From Candidatus Calidifonticultor daggyaiensis (lineage in GTDB: Bacteria; Actinomycetota; Humimicrobiia; Humimicrobiales; Humimicrobiaceae): 8,906 nt of DNA. Below, one piece after another: positions 1 to 5,683 of this stretch. The stretch's first letter is position 1. Each line of letters begins with the position of its first letter. The translations under genes and the position numbers were made by a program. The stretch lies in NCBI GenBank assembly GCA_015661035.1, contig JACVJA010000044.1, positions 1-8,906 on the forward strand. The letters run 5' to 3'. The notes under the pieces are model-generated. The model ran no database searches. It saw nothing but the letters and a program-made list of their open reading frames with translations, and was not told where the DNA came from.

Positions 1-39
1 AATATGCTTAATTTAAAGGCAGACTCTAATAAAGCTTAG
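1..39 (+). other. possible 3' end of an upstream plus-strand gene
   Basis: Reading from base 1, the plus strand stays open for 12 codons (ending ...ADSNKA) and stops at TAG 37-39. The other two plus frames stop within the first 16 bases. The segment looks richer in G and C than the 200 bases after it, and a terminator-like hairpin overlaps the stop. This would fit the tail of a gene that lies mostly outside the window. Twelve codons are too few to identify a product, and the open frame could be chance. Confidence 0.2.
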
Positions 40-63
40 AGCTAGGTTTAAGCAAGGTTTTTT
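24..63 (+). terminator. putative intrinsic terminator with an overlapping alternative hairpin
   Basis: GCTTAGA (34-40) can pair with TTTAAGC (47-53), including one G-U pair, around a six-base loop. A run of six T (58-63) follows four bases later, then more T-rich sequence. This is the shape of a rho-independent terminator for a plus-strand transcript entering from the left. A second hairpin, CTCTAA (24-29) with TTAGAG (36-41), overlaps the first and excludes it. The stem is short and AT-rich, so the call is tentative. Confidence 0.38.
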
Positions 64-143
64 ATTATTTTATTTTACATTACAACTTTTAATATTACCT
101 TTAATACTTATTAAAAAGTTTCTGCTTAAAAATATAGCTTGCT

Positions 144-196
144 TTATTAAATAATATAGTTTAATTTATTCTTCAAATTATTAAATTATATAGTTT
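144..196. repeat. diverged 19-bp direct repeat upstream of the RRM gene
   Basis: TTATTAAATAATATAGTTT (144-162) recurs as TTATTAAATTATATAGTTT (178-196), which is 18 of 19 matches at a 34-bp period. A related AATATAGCTTGC lies at 131-142. The rest of 64-290 is AT-rich with no gene that I can support. The repeat may be a remnant of a local duplication or a protein-binding site. In DNA this AT-rich, chance is a real alternative. Confidence 0.5.
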
Positions 197-290
197 GCCT
201 TAAAAGTTTATTTAATGTTTTTATATTAAGAATTTAAGAAATAATAGGTGGAAATTATTAGGTTTTAATAAATTAAATTAAAAATAAAAT

Positions 291-299
291 TGATATAAT
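291..299 (+). promoter_or_regulatory. extended -10 promoter for the RRM gene
   Basis: TGATATAAT is a perfect TGnTATAAT extended -10 element. No good -35 hexamer is visible at the usual distance, which fits the reduced -35 need of this promoter type. Initiation would fall near 305-307, giving a leader of about 187 nt before the RRM start codon. Confidence 0.55.
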
Positions 300-360
300 G
301 GTTGTCTTTTTAGCTTATATGTAGTCTTTTAAAATTTTTATCTTATAAGACATAACAACC
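300..360 (+). promoter_or_regulatory. split inverted repeat at the RRM promoter and leader
   Basis: The continuous right arm AAGACATAACAACC (347-360) pairs with three separated left-arm blocks: GGTTGT (300-305), TATG (318-321) and TCTT (325-328). The left arm therefore has a 12-base and a 3-base bulge. The outer GGTTGT overlaps the expected start of transcription. The repeat could be an operator in DNA, or its inner part a leader hairpin in RNA. No function is shown by sequence alone. Confidence 0.35.
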
Positions 361-492
361 TCCAAATACTTCTTATTTAATTAATGAAATCTGCTTGTTT
401 TTATGAATTATGTACTGTTTCATATTAATATAAAAATTTTAAAGAAAAATTTTATCAATAAGTCAAATCAACAACAAAGAGAAAGGTAAAAA
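306..492 (+). promoter_or_regulatory. long 5' leader of the RRM gene
   Basis: If transcription starts at the extended -10, about 187 nt of AT-rich leader precede the gene. It holds the inner part of the split inverted repeat and ends in a purine-rich ribosome binding site (AAAGG, 482-486, six bases before the ATG). Long structured leaders are known for cold-induced RNA chaperones, including some bacterial RRM genes. Temperature control here is inference; no known riboswitch was recognised. Confidence 0.35.
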
Positions 493-840
493 ATGAACAA
501 AAAACTATACGTTGGAAATCTAGAGTATTCAACTACTGAAGACGAACTAGCTGCTCTATTTGCTGACTTTGGAGCAGTTACTAGCGCAAGAGTAATTAAC
601 GGTGCTGATGGAAGACCAAGAGGCTTTGGTTTTGTGGAAATGGAAACAGAAGAATCAGCAAAAAATGCTATGGAAAAATTAAATCAGTCTTCTTTTAAAA
701 ACAGAACTATTGTAGTAAATGAAGCAAAAGAAATGAAAAACAGAAACTTCCAAAGGCAAAACAGGAATTCAAACTACGATAGAAGACCAAAAGATGACCT
801 TAATTCAAAATTAAGAGAATTAAGAAAAAAATTTAGTTAA
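493..840 (+). CDS. single-RRM RNA-binding protein (bacterial Rbp type)
   Basis: A 115-residue protein with one RNA recognition motif and a short basic tail. RNP2 is LYVGNL (residues 5-10) and RNP1 is RGFGFVEM (43-50). The three aromatic residues that usually stack on RNA bases are present (Tyr6, Phe45, Phe47). The RRM fills about residues 3-78. The tail (80-115) is rich in Arg, Asn, Gln and Lys and is probably disordered. Small bacterial RRM proteins bind single-stranded RNA and are often linked to cold response or RNA stability. The ATG has AAAGG six bases upstream. The gene stands alone, oriented opposite to all other genes here. Its DNA is visibly less AT-rich than its neighbours (26 G+C in the 60 bases 541-600), which fits high expression, codon selection or transfer. 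Family assignment is firm; cellular role is inferred. Confidence 0.93.
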   Translation: MNKKLYVGNLEYSTTEDELAALFADFGAVTSARVINGADGRPRGFGFVEMETEESAKNAMEKLNQSSFKNRTIVVNEAKEMKNRNFQRQNRNSNYDRRPKDDLNSKLRELRKKFS

Positions 841-856
841 AAAATAAAAATTATAA

Positions 857-963
857 AAGTTATTAAAAGTAACCTGTATTTATTGTATTTATTAAGTATT
901 GAGCAAATAATTTTATAAAATAATTAATTAATACAATTAAAAGAAATACAGTTTAAATAACTT
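857..963. repeat. nested inverted repeat between convergent genes
   Basis: Three perfect 8-bp arm pairs nest in order: AAGTTATT (857-864) with AATAACTT (956-963), CTGTATTT (874-881) with AAATACAG (944-951), and ATTGTATT (882-889) with AATACAAT (930-937). The last two left arms are contiguous, giving a 16-base left arm against a right side with a 6-base interruption. The centre also contains the palindrome ATTTTATAAAAT. It lies in the gap where the RRM and ABM genes converge, so it may be a bidirectional terminator-like structure or a degenerate non-coding element. No classic GC stem with a T-run is present. Confidence 0.5.
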
Positions 964-1006
964 GCAATAACTAACAATTTTTTATAGAAATAATATTGAG
1001 CAGGTT

Positions 1007-1303
1007 TTATACTGCAGGAAAGACAGGTAAGTATCTTATACTTTTTCTAGGCTGAGCCATCATATTTTCAACAGTTTCTTTCCATTTTAAGTAATGTTGT
1101 GTTTGCTTATGCTTTGAGATAGCACTTTCATCTTTATATATCTCTACAAGTAAAAAGTTATTTGGCTCATCTTCCTGCTGTATAAAATCAAATCTTAAGA
1201 TTCCAGGCTCGTTTATGCTATTTTTAGCATTTTCTATTGTTGCTTTTTTAAAATCTTCAATATAATTTTTTTTAACTGTTGCATAAACATTTACTATTAT
1301 CAC
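1007..1303 (-). CDS. ABM-fold protein, LsrG-like
   Basis: A 98-residue single-domain protein of the antibiotic biosynthesis monooxygenase (ABM, dimeric alpha/beta barrel) superfamily. EPGILRFDFIQ (32-42) and EIYKDESAISKHKQTQHY (54-71), then the MMAQPRK segment (81-87), match the pattern I recall for LsrG, which isomerises phosphorylated autoinducer-2 breakdown products in enteric bacteria. Many relatives are heme- or quinone-linked monooxygenases or remain uncharacterised, and no other lsr gene is nearby, so an AI-2 role is not supported by context. The start is GTG (1301-1303), chosen because AGGAAGG lies six bases upstream and the conserved strand begins at once. It has its own likely promoter after the tRNA gene. 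Superfamily is confident; substrate is unknown. Confidence 0.88.
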   Translation of the reverse strand: MIIVNVYATVKKNYIEDFKKATIENAKNSINEPGILRFDFIQQEDEPNNFLLVEIYKDESAISKHKQTQHYLKWKETVENMMAQPRKSIRYLPVFPAV

Positions 1304-1357
1304 AACTTACCTTCCTTTAAAGTATAAATAATGCTTTTTAAATAATAATTTATCTTG

Positions 1358-1385
1358 ATTTTATCACGAAAAAGAAAGTGTTAAA
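1358..1385 (-). promoter_or_regulatory. promoter for the ABM gene
   Basis: On the minus strand, TGATAAAAT (1366 down to 1358) is an extended -10 element with one mismatch to TATAAT. A weak -35 (TTTAAC at 1385-1380, or TTAACA at 1384-1379) lies 16 or 15 bases upstream. Transcription would start near 1351, leaving a leader of about 48 nt with a strong ribosome binding site. The gene can thus be expressed apart from the upstream tRNA and ppx. Confidence 0.42.
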
Positions 1386-1429
1386 ACATCAAATTAATTA
1401 GTTAAAAATTTGTTTTTTGGATTTAAAAG

Positions 1430-1517
1430 TGGTGCCCGAGGTCAGAATCGAACTGACACGAGGAAAATCCTCAACGGATTTTAAGTCCGTTGCGTCTACC
1501 TATTCCGCCACTCGGGC
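1430..1517 (-). tRNA. tRNA-Leu (anticodon UAA)
   Basis: An 88-nt class II tRNA with CCA encoded in the DNA (1432-1430). The acceptor stem GCCCGAG/CTCGGGC is fully paired. The D stem is GCG/CGC, and the anticodon stem ACGGA/TCCGT closes the loop CTTAAAA with anticodon TAA at 1483-1481. A long variable arm (GAGG/CCTC) and the T arm GTCAG/CTGAC with TTCGATT follow. Long variable arm, discriminator A and anticodon together give tRNA-Leu reading UUA (and UUG by wobble), a heavily used codon in a genome this AT-rich. It lies 101 bases downstream of ppx, and a leucine tRNA near ppx is also seen in some actinobacteria. No convincing separate promoter or terminator was found. Confidence 0.97.
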
Positions 1518-1588
1518 ATAAAATAAAAATCAACATCCAAAATAAAAAAAACAAAACTTTTCTAAAAATATTTCTATAAAAACCCAAA

Positions 1589-1612
1589 TAAAATAAAGGC
1601 TTTTTTATTTTA
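1589..1612 (-). terminator. weak AT-only hairpin after ppx
   Basis: TAAAATAAA (1589-1597) and TTTATTTTA (1604-1612) form a perfect 9-bp stem around a six-base loop, just after the ppx stop codon. On the minus strand the hairpin is followed by TTTGGGTTTTT. With no G-C pair in the stem and a broken T-run it is a poor terminator. It may slow transcription or be chance. Bases 1518-1588 contain only A/T-rich spacer. Confidence 0.25.
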
Positions 1613-1618
1613 CCAAAT

Positions 1619-2671
1619 TTAAAAAATGCTGTAAATAATCCCGTCAAGAATATCGCTTTGACTTACAAAAATTTTTTTAATTCTAAGGTGATTCATAATA
1701 TTAATTAATATCTGTGTTCCGCCAATAATAATATCTGCCCTTTTTTTTTCAAGACCCGCTATTTTTTTTCTATCTCCAAGATTCATAGAACAAAGCTTTT
1801 TTTGTATATTTAGTATATTATCATAATTCAAGCAATATCCATGTATTTTATCTCTATTATATCTTTTTAAATTTAAATCAATCATTGCAAGAGTTGATAT
1901 TGTTCCAGCTAAGCCAACAACAAATAGAAAATCATATTTTTTTATATTATTTAAAGTTAATAAAAGTTCATCATTAATAAATTTAGAAATCTGAAAAACT
2001 TGAAATGAATTTGGCTTATTAGAATTTAAAAACTTTTCTGAAACCACAACAGAACCTATTGGTATACTAAAAATATTTAAAATTTCTCCATTTAAATTTC
2101 CAATAATAAATTCAGTACTACCTCCACCAATATCCAAAACAAGTACTAAGCTATTTTTAATTTTTTTGGTATTCTTGCAAAGTTCGAAAGTCTTATAATC
2201 CTCTGTAATTTTAATTTTGTTCTGGTTTATATGATGACTTGTTTTTACTTTATTTTTTATGGATATATTTTCTAATATTAAACCTTTATAAGCTCCTAAA
2301 AAACTTAGTCTTGCTTCCTCTTGTCCACTAATTACATCAATCTTTATATTAAGTTTGTTATAAACGTATTCAGTAAACCAGCTGCTGTTTTTGGCATCTC
2401 TTAAAATTCTGGTACCAACTGCTCTAAATTTGACAACATTATAAGTACTCATTATTTTCAAATATTTTTCTAATACTTTAATTGTATTTTCAGCAGATTC
2501 AATCGTTATCTTATTTTCTTTTCCTAAATTTTTACCAAGCCTTGTTATTTGAGTCTTTCTAATTAAAGGAGTAATTCTTTGGTTTTTTTGGTCTTTGTTA
2601 AAGGATAAAGAATACTTACAAATCAATAACCTTGTTGAATTGGTTCCAATATCAAGAGCTGCTAAAATCAT
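1619..2671 (-). CDS. ppx: exopolyphosphatase / pppGpp phosphohydrolase family (Ppx/GppA)
   Basis: A 350-residue protein of the ASKHA-fold Ppx/GppA family, which removes terminal phosphate from inorganic polyphosphate or converts pppGpp to ppGpp in the cytoplasm. Visible motifs: DIGTNSTRLL (7-16, first phosphate loop), AVGTRILRDA (84-93), GQEEA (116-120, containing the likely catalytic Glu), DIGGGSTEFI (180-189, second phosphate loop), GLAGTISTLA (253-262), RADIIIGG (311-318) and VSQSDILDG (336-344). It has only the phosphatase core, like the short actinobacterial and clostridial forms, without the C-terminal HD-like domain of the E. coli enzymes. An extra Lys/Asn/Ile-rich stretch (about 131-174) sits before the second phosphate loop. 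The ATG overlaps the ftsB stop as ATGA and no strong ribosome binding site precedes it, so translation is probably coupled to ftsB. Sequence cannot decide polyphosphate versus pppGpp as substrate. Confidence 0.93.
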   Translation of the reverse strand: MILAALDIGTNSTRLLICKYSLSFNKDQKNQRITPLIRKTQITRLGKNLGKENKITIESAENTIKVLEKYLKIMSTYNVVKFRAVGTRILRDAKNSSWFTEYVYNKLNIKIDVISGQEEARLSFLGAYKGLILENISIKNKVKTSHHINQNKIKITEDYKTFELCKNTKKIKNSLVLVLDIGGGSTEFIIGNLNGEILNIFSIPIGSVVVSEKFLNSNKPNSFQVFQISKFINDELLLTLNNIKKYDFLFVVGLAGTISTLAMIDLNLKRYNRDKIHGYCLNYDNILNIQKKLCSMNLGDRKKIAGLEKKRADIIIGGTQILINIMNHLRIKKIFVSQSDILDGIIYSIF

Positions 2672-3186
2672 CTGTCTTTAATTTCTATATAATAAAAAAC
2701 TTTTATATTTTGCCATAAATCATTTTCTTTATATTTAAAAGAGCTTAAATCTTTATTTTGCAATTCATTAGCTTCTTTTAAATTTTTCGCATCATTATTA
2801 ATGTCAAAATTTGTGTTTTCATTAGAAAAAGATTCAATAATATCATTATTTATCTCTTCATTAAAACCTTGGCTGCTTTCATTTAAGTTAAATAAATAAT
2901 TTGTTTGGCCAGGTTTTGTCATATTAAATTGTTTTACTGCTTCATTCTCTAAAACTTTTTCATTATATAAAGATTTTTCTTCAGCTAACAACTCAATATT
3001 TTTTTTCCTTTCATAATCCAATTTAGATTCAAGCTCAAGTAATTTTTCCTTGCTTTTTATAATATTTACAATCTGGTTTAAAGAAGCTAGAACTGAAGCA
3101 ACTATAAATATTATAAAAATAATTATAAAAATATTAAATTTTGCTTTCTTTGAAAGACCCCCAATTTCTTTAACTTTTTTGCTCAT
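2668..3186 (-). CDS. septum formation initiator, FtsB/DivIC-like, with C-terminal extension
   Basis: A 172-residue predicted single-pass membrane protein. A short basic cytoplasmic end (1-17) is followed by a transmembrane helix (about 18-36), a charged coiled coil (about 40-75) and the family's junction motif, seen here as NMTKPGQTNYLF (88-99) and resembling the 'xGMVKPGE' signature of DivIC. In the divisome, FtsB/DivIC pairs with FtsL and DivIB/FtsQ outside the membrane to activate septal wall synthesis. Beyond the motif is an Asn/Glu-rich, low-complexity linker (about 100-154), then a short aromatic end (LWQNIKVFYYI, 157-167) that recalls the WW..I..FF tail of related proteins. Usual family length is about 100-130, so the linker is an expansion. 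GAGGGG ends one base before the ATG, an unusually close ribosome binding site. It follows mazG after 56 bases and overlaps ppx by four. Confidence 0.85.
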   Translation of the reverse strand: MSKKVKEIGGLSKKAKFNIFIIIFIIFIVASVLASLNQIVNIIKSKEKLLELESKLDYERKKNIELLAEEKSLYNEKVLENEAVKQFNMTKPGQTNYLFNLNESSQGFNEEINNDIIESFSNENTNFDINNDAKNLKEANELQNKDLSSFKYKENDLWQNIKVFYYIEIKDR

Positions 3187-3215
3187 ACCCCTCTTTATTT
3201 TCTTTACTAATAACT

Positions 3216-3239
3216 TAATTATAGTTCCTAATTATAGTT
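3216..3239. repeat. tandem 11-bp repeat with TATAAT boxes upstream of ftsB
   Basis: TAATTATAGTT occurs at 3216-3226 and again at 3229-3239, a 13-bp period. On the minus strand each copy reads AACTATAATTA and so carries a TATAAT, at 3236-3231 and 3223-3218. They lie in the 56-base gap between mazG and ftsB, 30 to 50 bases before the ftsB start, in position to act as -10 elements. No good -35 or TG extension was found, so promoter function is uncertain. Confidence 0.5.
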
Positions 3240-3242
3240 AAG

Positions 3243-4250
3243 TCAGTCTTCTTTTATTTTCTTTTTAGCTAGTTCCCAAATTTCATCTTTTTTATTAATT
3301 GATAAATTCTTAAAATCTAAATTATTATCTTCAGAATATTCCTGCATATAATTAAACCTTTTAATAAACTTTTTACAAGTTTTTTTAAGACTCTCTTCAG
3401 CATCTATTTTTAAGTGCCTGCATAAATTTACAATACTAAAAAGCAAATCACCAATTTCCTCAGATAATTTATCAATTTTTGTTTTATCTTGAATTTTATT
3501 TTTATCAATTTGAATATTATCAGCAATATTTCTAGGATTAACTATACAAAAAGTTTCTTCATATGCTTTTTTTAACTCTTTTACCTCTTCTTCTATTTTT
3601 TTTAGTATATCATTAGTATCGGGCCAATCAAAATCAAGTCTAGACGCCCGATTTTGTATTTCGTGAGCATAATGAAGTGCTGGAAGCATTTTAGGGATAT
3701 TATAAAAAATAGACTGGCTGTCACTTAAATCCTCGCTGAAATTATTACTTTTTATTTTATTACTATTATATTTTAATTTTCTTTCTTCTTTCTTAATTTG
3801 CTCCCAGTTTTTTAATATATCTTTAGAATCACTGACTTTTATATCTTTAAAAACATGTGGGTGACGTCTTATGAGTTTTTTTATAATTGTTTTTAAAACA
3901 TCATTAATATTAAAATTATTTTGTTCTTTTGCTATCTGGCTATGAAATACAACCTGAAGCAAAATATCACCTATTTCTTCTTTTAAATCTTCAAAATTTT
4001 CCTCTTCAATAGACTCTGCAGCTTCATACGCTTCTTCAATTAGATTCCTTTTTATTGATTGATGAGTTTGTTCTTTATCCCAAATGCAGCCACTTTTAGA
4101 ACGAAGCTTCTCCATAATATTTAAAAGAATTTTAAATAATACACTTGAATCATTAATATTCTCAATATCACCAATATTAATAATATAGTTACATCTACTA
4201 ATATTTTTAATACTTTTTATCTCAATAAAATTATTATTTATTTCTTTCAT
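3243..4250 (-). CDS. mazG: nucleoside triphosphate pyrophosphohydrolase MazG (two domains)
   Basis: A 335-residue MazG, an all-alpha Mg-dependent enzyme that hydrolyses (d)NTPs to monophosphate and pyrophosphate, clearing abnormal nucleotides. The first domain (about 40-155) shows CIWDKEQTH (55-63), the acidic helix EEAYE (72-76) and EEIGDILLQVVFH (91-103), then RRHPHVF (128-134). The second (about 186-305) shows RLDFDWP (204-210), EEEVKELKKA (220-229) and EEIGDLLFSIVNLCRHL (264-280). Both keep the paired Glu and the EExxD metal site. At 335 residues it exceeds E. coli MazG (about 263) through an N-terminal extension (1-40), a linker at 160-185 and a polar insert at 233-262. The tetrapyrrole methylase domain fused to MazG in Bacillus YabN is absent. 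AAAGGG abuts the ATG with no spacer, so the true start may differ. It lies 52 bases after the isomerase gene. Confidence 0.93.
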   Translation of the reverse strand: MKEINNNFIEIKSIKNISRCNYIINIGDIENINDSSVLFKILLNIMEKLRSKSGCIWDKEQTHQSIKRNLIEEAYEAAESIEEENFEDLKEEIGDILLQVVFHSQIAKEQNNFNINDVLKTIIKKLIRRHPHVFKDIKVSDSKDILKNWEQIKKEERKLKYNSNKIKSNNFSEDLSDSQSIFYNIPKMLPALHYAHEIQNRASRLDFDWPDTNDILKKIEEEVKELKKAYEETFCIVNPRNIADNIQIDKNKIQDKTKIDKLSEEIGDLLFSIVNLCRHLKIDAEESLKKTCKKFIKRFNYMQEYSEDNNLDFKNLSINKKDEIWELAKKKIKED

Positions 4251-4302
4251 CCCTTTAACTATACACTTTATTTAAAAAACTATTATATTTTTTATAGCAT
4301 CT

Positions 4303-5625
4303 TTATTTACTGTCTGTATTGCTTGTTTTATCTAAATCTTCTGTAATGCTTGTATTGCTTGTATTGCTCTTATCATCCGAATTCTTTAAATTTTTAATAA
4401 TATCAGCAGAAAGTTGACCTTTTAAATCTGTTGTATAAACAATTTTAGCTTTTTCCACTAAACTATATATAAATTCTTCCCAAGCTTTTGTTTGTTCAGC
4501 AGTAATTAAATAAGATTTTATTGTTTCTTTTACGTCATCAAATTGTTTTACATATGAATCCTGTTTATCTGTTACTTTTATCAAATGATAACCATAAGTT
4601 GTTTCCACAATATCACTAATTTGCCCAATCTCAAGCGAAAAAGCAGCATTTTCAAACTCCGGTATTGTCTGACCTTTGCTTATAAAACCAATATCTCCGC
4701 CTGATGGTCCACTTACTGAGTCATCAGAATATTTTTTTGCAAGTTCTGCAAAATCTTCACCCTTATTTAATTTATCTTGTATTTCTAATATTTTATCTTT
4801 TGCCTTCTTTTTATCTGCTTCGCTTATTTCTTTGCCCTGTTCTACAGGAAATTTTATTAAAATATGACTTACTCTTATCTGATACGGCACAGTAAATAAT
4901 GTATCTTTATTATCTTCGTAATACTTTTTAATATCATCATCTGATACTGTGACATTTTTTGTGATATCAGCAAAAATTTTATCCCTAAGTAATTGATTCT
5001 TAATTTGTTGACTTAAAAACTTTAAAGTAATTTTATTATCTTTTAGTTGATTATTAAACTCTTCTTCGGACTTATAATTTGATTTTAATTTTATAATTTC
5101 ATCATTTATGTCTTTGTCAGTAATAACATAGTAATTTGCTTGGCCAGATTTTTGAATTAACTTTAATACAATTATAGAATCTAAAAGATTTTGCTTTAAA
5201 ACAGTATATTGTGGGTCATTTTTTGCAGGTATTGCCGTTGAATTTTGTTTCTCTAAAAAATCTAAATAGGTCTTAAGCTCTTTTTCGGTTACTTTCATAT
5301 TATCAATTTTTGCTAGAGTTTTAGTTAAGTCAATTCCAATACCATAATAACCAAAAAGAACCCATATGCTAATACCTATTAAAATTACTAAACAAATAGA
5401 TATTATAAGAGATTTACCTTTTGCAGTTAATTTTGATTTTTTATTTGCCTCAATAATTCCCTTTTTTCTTAATTTTTCTTTTTCTTTTTCTAAACGTTTT
5501 AAAACTTTTTTACTAACTTTTTTTTGAGCGCTTTTGTCTTGTGTACTGGCTAAATCCTCTTTACCACTTTGGGTTTCATCTTCATCCCATTTAAATATTT
5601 TTTTATAATCTTTTTTTTCCTCCAA
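4303..5625 (-). CDS. membrane-anchored peptidyl-prolyl isomerase (SurA/PpiC/PrsA type)
   Basis: A 440-residue parvulin-type foldase predicted to work outside the membrane. Residues 1-70 are highly charged (acidic start, then a Lys-rich stretch at 35-69) and presumably cytoplasmic. One transmembrane helix spans about 72-94. A SurA_N-like chaperone region follows (about 102-245), then the rotamase domain (about 246-355) with IRVSHILIKF (250-259), FAELAKKYSDD (292-302), GGDIGFISKGQ (309-319) and YGYHLIKVTDK (344-354). A helical segment (360-395) and a Ser/Thr/Asn/Asp-rich tail (415-440) with repeated NTS end it. There is no lipoprotein box as in Bacillus PrsA; anchoring is by an uncleaved helix. 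The start is TTG, chosen because AGGAAGG lies six bases upstream and no in-frame ATG precedes the helix. Substrates are unknown. Confidence 0.9.
   Translation of the reverse strand: MEEKKDYKKIFKWDEDETQSGKEDLASTQDKSAQKKVSKKVLKRLEKEKEKLRKKGIIEANKKSKLTAKGKSLIISICLVILIGISIWVLFGYYGIGIDLTKTLAKIDNMKVTEKELKTYLDFLEKQNSTAIPAKNDPQYTVLKQNLLDSIIVLKLIQKSGQANYYVITDKDINDEIIKLKSNYKSEEEFNNQLKDNKITLKFLSQQIKNQLLRDKIFADITKNVTVSDDDIKKYYEDNKDTLFTVPYQIRVSHILIKFPVEQGKEISEADKKKAKDKILEIQDKLNKGEDFAELAKKYSDDSVSGPSGGDIGFISKGQTIPEFENAAFSLEIGQISDIVETTYGYHLIKVTDKQDSYVKQFDDVKETIKSYLITAEQTKAWEEFIYSLVEKAKIVYTTDLKGQLSADIIKNLKNSDDKSNTSNTSITEDLDKTSNTDSK
4347..4368. repeat. 9-bp tandem repeat in the isomerase tail
   Basis: TGCTTGTAT is repeated exactly at 4347-4355 and 4356-4364, followed by a partial TGCT. 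On the coding (minus) strand it encodes the repeated Asn-Thr-Ser units of the low-complexity C-terminal tail. The 9-bp unit keeps the reading frame, so copy-number change would only lengthen or shorten the tail. Confidence 0.75.
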
Positions 5626-5683
5626 TTTTTTCCTTCCTAAATCAAATTTTGAAACTAATTAAGAATTGCTTTAAAATAAAAAT

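Noticed and set aside
384..428. 14-codon open frame in the RRM leader
   Set aside because: No Shine-Dalgarno sequence and no run of a regulatory amino acid, so an attenuator peptide is not supported.
403..489. 28-codon open frame directly upstream of, and in frame with, the RRM gene, stopping three bases before its ATG
   Set aside because: No ribosome binding site before its ATG, and the encoded peptide has no recognisable feature. Its last codons contain the RRM ribosome binding site, so it is most likely just untranslated leader.
1390..1418. CAAATT/AATTTG hairpin followed by six T on the plus strand, resembling a terminator
   Set aside because: Only one G-C pair, a large loop, and no plus-strand transcript expected there; it lies between the tRNA and the ABM promoter on the opposite strand.
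3050..3241. Plus-strand open frame opposite ftsB with an apparent hydrophobic segment
   Set aside because: The antisense of the Lys-rich ftsB start and its membrane helix gives hydrophobic residues by composition; there is no ribosome binding site.
4676..4895. Plus-strand open frames opposite the isomerase gene
   Set aside because: They mirror the clear rotamase coding sequence on the minus strand and have no ribosome binding site or homology pattern.
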